DNA of 64,000 nucleotides. Origin: Aricia agestis (lineage: Eukaryota > Arthropoda > Insecta > Lepidoptera > Lycaenidae). The stretch spans positions 1,580,001 through 1,644,000 of the forward strand of contig NC_056418.1 of NCBI RefSeq assembly GCF_905147365.1, read 5' to 3'. The notes beneath the pieces were generated by a model. It saw nothing but the letters and a program-made list of their open reading frames with translations. It did not search any database and was not told the origin of the DNA. Positions 13,201-25,200 of the stretch are shown piece by piece (positions within the stretch are counted from its first letter, which is position 1; each line of letters opens with the position of its first letter). The position numbers were made by a program, and so were the translations under genes.

Positions 13201-16200
13201 TATTACTGGCCATTATTGTTTCTTCCCATAAACTTAAGCACCGTCTCAAAATTCAAATATTCTTGTAAAACATCTACTACTTCGGACCAGAAAAATTAAA
13301 TCAACATTTTAAACTTATCTTTTAAACTTCCTTCTGCTACAAAAACTTCTCTTATTTTATCTAAAATCCTTTCTAGCAAACGTTTCCTTTCCTTACGATT
13401 AGTACTAGAGCTAGACTTTTCAACTTGCTTATTTTCAGTATGAATTTCAGCACTAGTTATCTGAAATGTATGAAAAACATCCTCGTCATCGCGTCTGACG
13501 TCTAGACTTTTTTTCCTTGATTTATTTTTGTTCTTTTTCTTGAACTCAGTTGTGGTAGACGACTCTTGATTAGGCATCGAAGAAACACACTCATCTAATT
13601 CCATAATGTCATCATCACTATCATGTAAAGTTTCAACGGCTGCATAGTCGCCAACAGTAACATCTCTGTAAGTGGGAGCCGAAGCCCTGTCGGTCCTGGC
13701 GTGGGAAATAATAGGTTTAACAAAAAGCATCTCGGGTTCCAATCTGGTCGAAGTCTTATTCAGTGTCTCTTCCTTCAACTTATTTAATGCAAACTTATAA
13801 GAGCACATATGATTTCCCATATACATCCGAATATTTCTTTCTTTCTTAAATACAGGACAAGCAGATTTCATAAAAGATAAGTGATTCCCTTTGCAGTTAA
13901 CACATCTATAACTTTTCGTTTCGCAGTTTTCATGTTTCCCGCTACACTTAGGACAAATTGGGGTCTTAGATGGACAAATCTGATTGACGTGACCGTATCG
14001 CCAACATTTAGAGCATTGAGTCACAGGATACATGTAAGAATCTACGGCCAATCGACACCCATAAGCTTTTATAAATTCTGGAAGATTTGAACCTTCGAAC
14101 CCTATTCGAACGGTTTCAGACTTTATCCATTTACCATCCGAATCTTTACGTAACAACCTCTTAATAGATAAAATCTTCGTGTCACATTCGAAAATCTCTT
14201 TCAATTCCTTATCTTCTATATCAATGTCAATATCCCGGACCACGCCATAACAGTAATGCAACTCATTAGTATTTCTACAAACCCACTCATAATCCTGTGT
14301 AATCTTATTATTCAGAAAATTGTTTGCGTCTAGCTCGGATTTAAATTTAATTAAAAGTTTGAAAGGACTTTTATATTTGATAGTTTCTATGCCCTGGATA
14401 TTGTATTTAGCCAATAGTTTTGCAAACGCTAACTGCTTCGGTAGAAAATCGGTCTTGGCGGTTATAGAAACTTCAAAATTATTACGTAAATTAGCTGGCG
14501 GATTAGGTGATGCAGATGGAGGGGTTCTCTGCAGGTTCCTGCGCTTATATCTCGTGACCAGTGTAAAGCCATCATCAGCTAGCGGCTCTGGAGAACTACC
14601 TGCTAGTCGCCTTTTGTTGCCTGGCTGCAACATCGCTTCACTTCCAACATCGTCGAGATTATTATGACCTACTGACATACCTGCATCATCCCACTCTAAG
14701 TCTACCTCTCCTTCATATTCTCCAGATTCCAGCACTATTATGTTAACAGCCTCCGCAGCCATCTCATTGAGTGCAGGCTCCATCGTACCTTCTTCCTCAG
14801 GTTCACTCATAATTACAACACAATGCGGGTAGATCGAAAAAAATAATAATACGAAAGTTTGTTAAAGAAACAAAACTATTCACATAAGTTCACTTTTAAT
14901 TTGATAATTATTAATAATTATAACGTCACAGAGATCGTAACACGGAGCGCGTCCGAACGTGACGGGCGCAAACCCAGACTGTCCATGAAACTTGCAACTT
15001 CGCTTTCGCAAAACTATTGTATGCTACTTGACTAATTACAATAATTAACGTTCACTGTTCGACTCAGGCCTTGTACCATGAAACTGAGTTTACATTCATT
15101 ATCATTGTTACATTTTACTTAATAAATCAGTGTAAGAACAGCACTCGTTGGGTTTGGTTGTTTCATTCCATCCCTATCTATCTGTAGAAACACTACATAC
15201 GGTATATTGTAAATGTCACAAATAAACCAGAAGATCCTTGTAATTTTGTGAATTTTTTACAACTGAAGTCGAAGGGAATATTACAACAAAATTTAATTAA
15301 AAGTGAGTATACAGAGTATTACATACAGCAATGGCAGGAGTATACAATTGTATTTTTCTCTCTAAATAAGAACTAACGTCGTAAACTCGTTTATCGGGCG
15401 GGAACCGTACATTTTTCCGGGATGAAAATGTCCTTTCCCGGGAGTCAAAGTACCCATAGCCAGAAAAATCGGTTCAGCGGTTTGGGCGTAAAGAGGTAAC
15501 AAACAGACATACAGGCACACTATCGCATTTATAATATTATAGTATGGATTCAGGTTACCTGCGGCGCGCTCGGGGCGGTCGACCGGCGTGGCGGTGCGAA
15601 ACACGTTGAAGCAGATGTCGTGTCGCAGCACGTCGAAGTCCCACGTCAGGACGCTCTGCGGGTCGCGGTTCTGCACGATCACCTCGTGCACCTGTAAATT
15701 CAATTGTTAATTTTTTCTCGGCTCTACTAGGGCCTTGATTCACAAAGCTCAATTCCACTCGGATTCGGAAACTTCATCGCACGACATCCAATAAACGTCC
15801 GCCGTGCTAGGCATTGACCAATGACCGCAGGGTAAAGTTTCCGAATCCGTGTCGAACGGAAATCGTGAATCGCCCTGCAGGTTATTAACTTTTAAGTGAT
15901 ATTATTGCGGACGAAGTAAGCTACCTTACCGTCAAGTATTTTGGACGTTTCGGGTTCATAGTTTTAAATATCTATAATCAATATTGTCCAAACCATAAAA
16001 CTAACATTAAATTACATTCAATAAGAAGTTTTGTAACTCATCTCGTCAATTGGACGAAAAATTCAAAAGATGTGAGCGTTCCGCTCACATCTTTTGAAGA
16101 CCCAATCTACTAACCTGACCCTTCCCCAAGCTCACGGAAGTGTAGATGCTGTCGTCGCACAGCGGGTCGCCGCGCTCCGTGAACGCGCCGCTCACATACA

Positions 16201-19200
16201 GGCTCTTCGGCACCAGCCCCCCCTCGTGCACGAAACTCTGCAACGTCACACCGTAACTTTTAGAGTGAAGTTGGTAACGTTCCATATAAATTTGACGTTT
16301 TCCACATTTTTTTTAATAATTAGTAATTTGACTTCCAAAGTATAATTTTTCAGTCTTTATTAACATGATACTTGTGCTCTGATTAGTGAACAAGTATAGT
16401 ATTAGGTGAATTAGCTACCGTCACAAATAAATTACTTATGATGATATTAAGTGCAAGTGACTTTTATGATGAGACGATAAGTGTTGCGACTTGATTTCAC
16501 TCTATTGGCTATCTATCTTTTTTAGTTAATTTAAATTACGTGGGTATAAAACTATATCACAGCAAAACTGTCAAAGAACTAGCTTATTGAAACACCACTC
16601 GAATATTTTATGGAAATCAACCGCACTAGCATCAGAAAAAAAAGAAGATTATTATAAACGCTACATAATTATACTAGAGGTAGTAATCATAGAAGTCATT
16701 TTATCGAGTGAAGAAGTGATAGAAACATCAAACGCTATATTTTCAGTATAAATAATTATTTATGAACTGATTCTTGACAATGTCAGTACATACTAATATA
16801 GATGAGTTACATAGTGTTATGAACTGCTTCTATTGATAATGTTGGTATAATACTGCTAATGAAACATAGTGTTGACATTACAGAATCAGTGCCACATACA
16901 GAGGCGACAAAACAGAAGTCGAAAGACAGTTTAAACAATTTACATCTGTAATAGAACTCAAAATTATTCCAGCTTTAATCTACAAAAACAGAAACTAGAT
17001 TAATTTCGAAAGACAACACGAATAAACTAAAGTAAATAAATAATAAAGTGAAGGTAGTAAATGAAGTAGTAAATGAAAATATAGAGATATGATATTGAAT
17101 GTACTGTAACTTCTTGGTGGAAATTCATGTTCAATTAAATAATTATACACTTTTCTTGCACTGATTACGCTTTACTATATTAGATTTATAACAAAGTTAT
17201 TATTTCAGTAAAATAATAAATTTGTAATAAATAATTAATATATTAAAGTGGAATAAGTGCAAGAAAAGTGTATAATTATTTAATTGAAAATATATAGGGC
17301 TGGAATAATTTTGATATGACATATTTAGCACTGAGCACATTTGCAGTGGTCGATATAGATCTCACGTACGTAATCGTAATACCGCTGCGGCACGTACAGT
17401 GACGCGTCAACTATGTCCGACTGCCGCACAAAAACGCATCAATATCGTTTAGTATAATGTTCTGATTCTTCAATTTTATAGTCCAAACACTAATTATGTT
17501 ACATACAATATTTATTACAATTAACTCAATAATTGGCTAAAACTCAATCGTATAGAATAAATAAAATAGCGGGCTAGTGAGGATCTTTGCAGGACTCTTT
17601 AATAACCCACGTCTATGATGGCTCATTTTCATTGGTCGATAGGGCCCGCATGCGGGGTGCGGGAGATTTCTGGAACGCGTGCCACAGGGCCCGCATTCGG
17701 GGAACCGTTTTCATTAGTCGATAGGGCCCGCAGGGCTAGGGGGAACCTCTGTGTTCGTCGCCAGTTACAGACGTTCTTGCCATGGAACAACAATTGATGT
17801 TACGCGGAGTAATTTTGACTGTCTGTGATTTATTGAAGAAGAAACTATTGGCGTCACTGAAGGAGAAGAGAAAAAGATTTTGGGTGCGAACTTTACTCAA
17901 AAATAGAAACAGGCATGGCGCGTCAGAAACCGCCACCGCCGCCGCCGCCGCCGCCGCCACCTAGGTGTTTGAAACTTTGTATTTATATATTTTGTTAAAC
18001 CTCAAACTTACAGAAAAATTGGTGCCATACTGTTACAAAGCGTCCGAATTACGAATGAAATCTTAGGATTTTGAAAAAATATTGTTCACATTCACGACCT
18101 CCCACAGGTATGGCATTATCAGACTTCTATTTATGATCATACAGGGAACTGTTAAAAAAAGTTTCAGGGTGGTACAAATAAAAAAAAATCTCCTTTGCAG
18201 TAGTATGGCGGCACTGACCTCTATAATACACTGGACAGGCGATCGCAATCAATAAAATATTCTTATTTGAAAGTCGCTGGCGCTGATTGCTATGTGAAAG
18301 CAGTAGTGAGTGTACTTGGAACTACTATTTTGCAAATGGCGGTTGTAATTTTCTATGTAATTATAACACAGTACGCTCACCGCGGCGCTTCAAATCGGCA
18401 TAAGAAATAGCTGTCATTTTGTACGGCATAGCCTGTCCAGTGTATTATAGATGTCAGTGTATGGCGGCCATTGGGAACTGTCGGAAACGTGGCAACTTGC
18501 GTCCCGCAAGCTGTATATCGACCGATGAATTTCATTGGTCGATATCACGGTCGGTATAAAGCATGCGGGCAATCACCGCAGGCGGTGTAACCAACACGTA
18601 TCGACCTGTAACTTTCATTGGTCGTTATCTCGGCTGCGGGGACTGCCCGCATGCTGTATAACGAACGAGTTAACGACCAATGAAAATGAGCCATGATGAT
18701 AACTACAGCTTCCGATTCTTCAAATTTGTATTGTTTCAAAACTGTAATACTCTGTAATTATAAATCAATATAATTTACGCCGTATTTCTCAGAAAAGTTA
18801 TCAATATAGCACATATAAAGTGGCGGAGTCAGAAGGTTACCTTGCAGGGCCCGCCAAGGAAGTCCGGTATGAGATCCTTGTCTATGTAGTCGAGGAGCCC
18901 ACCCGGCTGCAGATAGTCCTTGCCGCCGTAGAACAAGAACTTACTGCGGGTGTTCTCATCTGAAATATGACAATAAAACTGACTATATATTTTCAAATCA
19001 AAATAATATATTAACACACATGAATATAATTAATTATATAATAATAATTACCTAATTATTTTATTGTGAATTTATACTTTCTTTTAGCAGTCTATGTATG
19101 TATTTGAATGTTCACACGCTAGCGTCTAAAGGGCCCCACACATTAACAGTTCGCCGGCAGGCCGTGGCCTGGCAGTTAATCGGAAAAGAGCACAGACTTA

Positions 19201-22200
19201 CAGTTACCCTTACGATTTTGTAGATTTTGTATCGACGGTCAATGACTGTCAGACTGCCTGCCGACCAGAGCCTGCAGGCGGACTGTTAATGTGTGGGACC
19301 CTTAAGCAACTGATTATAATAGAATTAATAAAACTGTTTCAACTGACAAAATATAATATCTTACATATAAAATTCTCGTGTCAAAATGTTAGGCCGCGAA
19401 CTCCTCCGAAACGGCTTTACTGATTTTAACCAAATTTTATATGCTTCTTATTCAGTAGGTCTGAGAATCGGCTACTGGGTACTTTTTATATTGATAAGTG
19501 CATTTGTTGAATAAATAATAGTAAATTATTACAACTCGAGACTGACGGAGACCATTGTTTGTGCGACGGGATAGCGATGGACGTTGCCATGGTGACATAC
19601 TTATTTGGTCACTTCAATAAAATAATATGGGCGAAATACTTTATATTGGCAAAAAAACGTTTGCCGGGACAGCTAGTAATATATATTATTAAATAAATTT
19701 ATTTATAGCCCAGTCCAGATTGTGTCCATTTGACATAACTCAACCGTTGCGTCCGTTAACTGCCTACGAATATATACCTGACGGTACATGAAGCCTATAC
19801 GCATCAGTTGCTGATTAAACCTACCTATAAACGTGCTGACAATAGTCCACAGTATGGGGAAGACTCTCGGCGCGCGCACTATCAGCACCCTGCCCATGGT
19901 CTCCGGATAGTTCGCCTCGACTATCTGTATGACGCGGAGCAGCGCTCGCACGCCGGGCCGCCAGAGGTGACGCATGTTGAGGCCGTCGAGGTCCACTAAT
20001 AGGGACCAAGCCCGCACCGCGCTCTCGCCGTTATTAACGCGTGAGGCCGTCGCCTCCTCGAGTAGTCGGAGACCTTCTTCGCAGACGTGCAGCGTCTGAA
20101 AAAAAAAACATCTTTATTAGACAACAAGGGGCAAATAACAGCCAGAGTGTGTTGTCACAAAATACGATGTTTTGAGTCCTTCAGGACCTCTGGCAATGCG
20201 GCAGCATCGGGTCTGGCAACAAAAACCTTTGATCTACATTTTTTAGGAAATTGTGAGCCAGGTTTCAGCGTTTTACACCATATTAGAGATGATTGTTTAA
20301 AGCAGTATGTGCGTTTATAACAGAAGCACAGAGATCTTTTTACAAAGGGTGTCTAAGGGTGGGTTGCACCAACTTACTTTAACTATATAAATATAATGCA
20401 AAATGTCAAATCTTTGGTTAAAGTAAAAAATGGACGCCATATTTAACCATAACCTTGAGCTCGACAAGGCTTTCAATGAATGTGGCGAAAAAAGGAACTA
20501 ACGCTGTCATCACACAAAAACGCCATTTTTGACAGTTCTCCTTTACCAGCAGCGCCCCCGCCCACGTTCATTTCAAGCCTTGTCGGACCAGCTGTCATCT
20601 GTCAGATTCTGTGATCAAAGTTAAGGTTAAAGTTAAAGTTAGCCTTAACTATAACCATAACTTTGACCATAACTTTAACCACACCTTTAACAAACATTAT
20701 GCCCTGACTATGACGCGTTCTTTTTAAAATCCCAAACAAGGACAGCAAAGGTCGATTGCCATCTATTCATTTGGTAAACATTTTACAGGTAAGATCCATC
20801 GTCCAAATTCACACGCAATGCTCACTCACCAGCTTTAACAGTCCGTCTTCGCCGATGGACTTCAGCAAACCCTTGACGTCCATCTGTCCCAGCCGCAGCA
20901 CGTATAACGGCCGACCGTCTGAAAACGACCAATATTAGATGCTTGTATTATGCTTGCAAAGATATTGTGAAGACAAAGCTTTAACTCTAAGACCTCAGCC
21001 TCGAAATCAGCGGGCAGCGGGGCGGTGCCGCGGTGGCGGCGCGCGGCGGCGCGAGAACAGCGCGTTTCAATGTATAGATTTATATGGGAGTGGCCTTGAA
21101 CACAGCAGCGCGATGAACATCGCGACGTACTAGACGGCTTCCCGTACCGCCGCCGCTCCCGCCCGCTGCCCGCTGATTTTGAGCCTAAAGCCTTACACTT
21201 ATCATAGACCTACGACCATTGGCTATCGAGTATTTGATGAAATTTCTCTTCTCTTAATCTTTTGTTTGACTTATGTGCCTTCGGTGATATGAAATAAATA
21301 TTTACGTCTACGTCACCTACTACGTTTTGGTAAAGGTTTTGGATAAGTGTTTCAGATAAGTAAGAATTAAAGAGTTTGTTAGCAGGAAAGTTAGGTGGCC
21401 CTACAGAAAGAGCGCAACGGTTAGCATGCACAGTCGGTAAACCTGTGTGACAAACATTTGTGCCGCTACCCTGTGGAACCGCCAAACACTGCTACGGTAA
21501 CTAACCTGTGAAAAATGTTATGTAGAAACCTTGTCAAATATTTTTTAAAAGAAATATTCAACATCGAAAAAACAAAACAAAAATTGCATAACATTTTGTG
21601 CACGAAAAGTTAGTCTGGAAGAAAATACGAAATATGTGACCGAACAATATTATAGACTTTTGACTGCTACTTTTTTGACTCGACACCAGCGAAACCTGAG
21701 TCTAGGAAATAAATGTTGTTATTCAAGTATATTATTATCATATGTGTTTGGTAATTTAATTGACCTCTACATGGGCTATGATGGACAATAATTACAATCG
21801 ACCATGTGACATAACAAGCATAACTCTGCGATCACCCCAAAGAATTCTATTTAAACTGAGGGATTACCCATATTATGTACGTCAAAGCTGCGCAATTGCG
21901 GTCACTATGATGAAAACTTCAGCCCGTGCAGGGGCCGCAATAGACTGAGACAATGTGATATGTTTGTCTCTTTCTAACCTTCTCCTCCTATGCCATTTCA
22001 ACATACTGTACATCTGTCAATATGATGCCAACTGGGCTACAGTACCTCTGTCGCTGTGGTGCCAGCCGCCGGGGAAGTAGCGGGTGACGACCTCCGGGGG
22101 GCGGTAGTCGGCGAGCAGGCGGTCCACCTGGTGCCGCTTGCGCCACAGCAGCGACGCCGACAGCATCTCGCGCGCCTTCTCCACGTTGAAGTCGCGCGCG

Positions 22201-25200
22201 CGCAGGAACCGCAGCAGCGTCGCGTCGCTCGGTACCTGGATAGTGGATATCATTCAAGTTACTACTTGGGAGTCAGTCTGTTTCACCACTTCGTGATAAA
22301 GTGCCGAATAAGCTATTCACAACTTTTTTGACAGATTCTCCATATTTGATCTGTCAAGTTAATTGGTGGATAGCCTATCTGGCACTTATCAGGAAGTGGT
22401 GAAGCAGGCTCTAAATTTTGCTTAAAGTTTAAAAACACGTGTAGGCGATTGCGATTTTCATAGTAATGCGTTTGTATTGTGTTATATTATGTGCTTTAAT
22501 ACTTTCAGCCGTTGCCGAGAAAGCGATTCTATTTTAGAAATATATACAAGACAAGGTGACGTCCACAACTCCGTTGCGCCATTGCTTCACTACGAAAACA
22601 GAGTTTACTAACATCACTCAGCTGCTACCTCAGCTGATATAAGAACGTAGAGAGCGCAAAATTTAATTTATTTTCATTTTGAGATTTTTTGGTCTTAAAT
22701 GTTTGTTATTGATGTAAATAAACGTTACAAAAAACTTAAATATACTATAAAATAAAGGAGGATAGCACTCCACATGATTCGACTCTGGATTTTGGTAATT
22801 TAAATGTTAAACGACACACAAACATATTTTATACTTTTCCGAAAGGTAGAGCAATTTCCATTTAATTTGAGCGCGTCGCACGGATTATTATGTACGTAAT
22901 TATAATGTCAAACGCGTTTAATCTTAAGAGGGATTTGATTCTGGATTCTAGAAGGCTTCAGTCGAGAGTGAGTTTAAAATTAGCCGTCTGCAAGAGCGAT
23001 CGATACCGACAGCTGGAAACTGGGGAGGATCTAGGGAATAATTGTTTTTAATAAGATGAACAGAGAAAACTTTGTAGAACCCTTAAATAGTCCATCGAAC
23101 TTTCTGCTAAAGCCTGGTCGCGTAGTTGAGAGAAATTAGTCCTTTGACTTATAGGCTATAGCTGCTTTCTTTCACATGCACGTAAATATTATATTGGTCT
23201 CTTAATGTAAATATAATAATTATGCACATGTGTTACGCGAGTGAGACACATTTTAATCTTTTGGATGCTGAGATTATTAACATCTGATTTCAAGACGTTT
23301 TCTGTGAAAATAAATCAATTGTAAAATATCACACACGGGCACAGCCTGCCAGTTCTATGAGATCGAACTCGGCAACAACACTCCGTATCACTACATCTGC
23401 TTTGCTACATTCATGTAAGGAGCAAATACCTCTGAAACAGTTGCATACGCCTGTAATTAACTATCGTGTTAGTATAAAACAAAAATGTACTGTTTTGAAT
23501 GTTGTCACAATATGTTGTTGGTGTATCTTTTGAATAAAAAAAAATACATTAATTTAGTGATGAGAACTGAGGCAGGCTGTCTTTTTTTTTTTTATGAAAT
23601 AAGGGGTCAAGCGAGCAAACGGGTCACCTGATGGAAAGCAACTTCCGTCGCCCATGGACACTCGCAGCATCAGAAGAGCTGCAGGTGCGTTGCCGGCCTT
23701 CTAAGGGGTAATAGGGGAGGGTAGGGAGGGAATAGGGGAGGGTACGGAAGGGAACAGGGGAGGGTACGGAAGGAAATAGGGGAGGGTAGGGAAAGGAAAA
23801 GGGTAGGGGATTGGGCCTCCGGTAAACACACTTACTCGGCGAAACACAGCGGAAGCGCTGTTTCACGCCGGTTTTCTGTGAGGACATGGTATTTCTCCGG
23901 TCGAGCCGGCCCATTCGTGCCGAAGCATGGCTCTCCCACGTCAAAATGTCTGTATGTATGTCTGTGTGTCTGTCCGTGGCATCATTGCATCCACGACCAA
24001 ATAACTTAGGTAGGATGGACCGATTTTGATCTAGTTTCTTTGTTTGAAAGCTGAGTCGAAAGTGTTCTTAGCTGTAGTTCATCACCATCAGCCGGTGCTG
24101 TAAAATTTGGGTTTAAACTACTTACAATTTTTTAATCAGAGGCTGATGTGTTTTAAATTCCTTAACGTTATTGGTGTTGGTCTTGCACAAACCTTCAAGA
24201 AGAGAGCGTATTGCCTCTTAAAAGGCCGGCAACGCTCCTGCAGCTCTTCTAATGTTGCGAGTGTCCATTTTTTTTTAAAATGAAATAAGGGGGCAAACGA
24301 GCAAACGGGTCACCTGATGGAAAGCAACTACCGTCGCCCATGGACACTCGCAGCATCAGAAGAGCTGCAGGTGCGTTGCCGGCCTTTTAAGAGGGAATAG
24401 GGTAATAGGGGAGGGTAGGGATGGGACGGGAAGGGAATAGGGGAGGGAAGGGAAAAGTGGAGGGGATTGGGCCTCCGGTAAACTCACTCACTCGGCGAAA
24501 CACAGCGCAAACGCTGTTTCACGTCGGTTTTCTGTGAGAACGTGGTATTTCTCCGGTCGAGCCAGCCCATTCGTGCCGAAGCATGGCTCTCCCACGTATT
24601 ATAGGGTGAAGCGTGATGGCAATAGTTTCTTCGTTTAAATTCTACTGCGCCCGTGTTCCCTCTTATTTTACAGAAAAAAACCGTCTCGTCACGTACCTTG
24701 CCCTTCTGCAGGTCGGCTATCCACTTGCGGAAGTGCAGCAGGCGGGACTCCTGCAGCGGCGTCAGCTCACCCAGATACTTCTTAATGTACTCGCTGTCCA
24801 GCGCGTACGTGTCTGCAACTAATATTATAAAACGTTTATTTTTGGTTTCATTTTTTAAGCAATTACATTTTTTTCCTATGCATCAGTATGAATATGGCCT
24901 TTTTAGCCATTGCATAGCTTTTATCACGGGCGCGATGACCGAATCAAGTAATTCCGTAACTAAAATAAACCTAACACCCTCCCCGCTTCGACCGGCATGC
25001 ACATTGCACAGCGGTGCGGCGTTGAAAGCCGTGCAGGTGTTTGTGTGCGTTATCGCTCTCAGATTTCGGTTCTCTCTTCATTATGATGTAGATTGTAGAG
25101 AGAGCCAAAATGCATTCGCTATTTTAGATTGCGAAGTTATAGGGAAAAATTGCTGTGACATGGCGCATGCGATGTGCTGTGTCAAACCCCATACATTTTA

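Larger units (their letters stand above)
9405..15086 (-). mobile_element. complete I/Jockey-group non-LTR retrotransposon
   Basis: 5682 bp in the 9249-15558 intron of retm, same orientation as retm. Both ORFs are open. The 5' end starts CAGTTTCATGG, the CAGT start typical of I/jockey-type internal promoters. The 3' end carries a (TAAAAAAA)n tail (plus-strand T/A run 9405-9434). It is flanked by the 8-bp direct repeat agtttaca at 9397-9404 and 15087-15094, read as the target-site duplication. Layout: 5' UTR 276 nt, ORF1 (504 aa), 46-nt gap, ORF2 (up to 1252 aa), 86-nt 3' UTR including the tail. Intact frames, full length and a perfect duplication indicate a recent, possibly active insertion. 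Clade assignment (I/Nimb-like, because ORF2 has RNase H) is from memory of family features. Confidence 0.93.

Noticed and set aside
15555..15758. 67-codon minus-strand frame overlapping the GOLD exon
   Set aside because: It is another frame of the exon at 15559-15691 and its intron flank.
23624..23944. Pro/Ser-rich frames over SINE copies (also at 47031 and 57643)
   Set aside because: The same peptide recurs in every SINE copy because of the CCCTCCCCTA-type repeats; not a gene.
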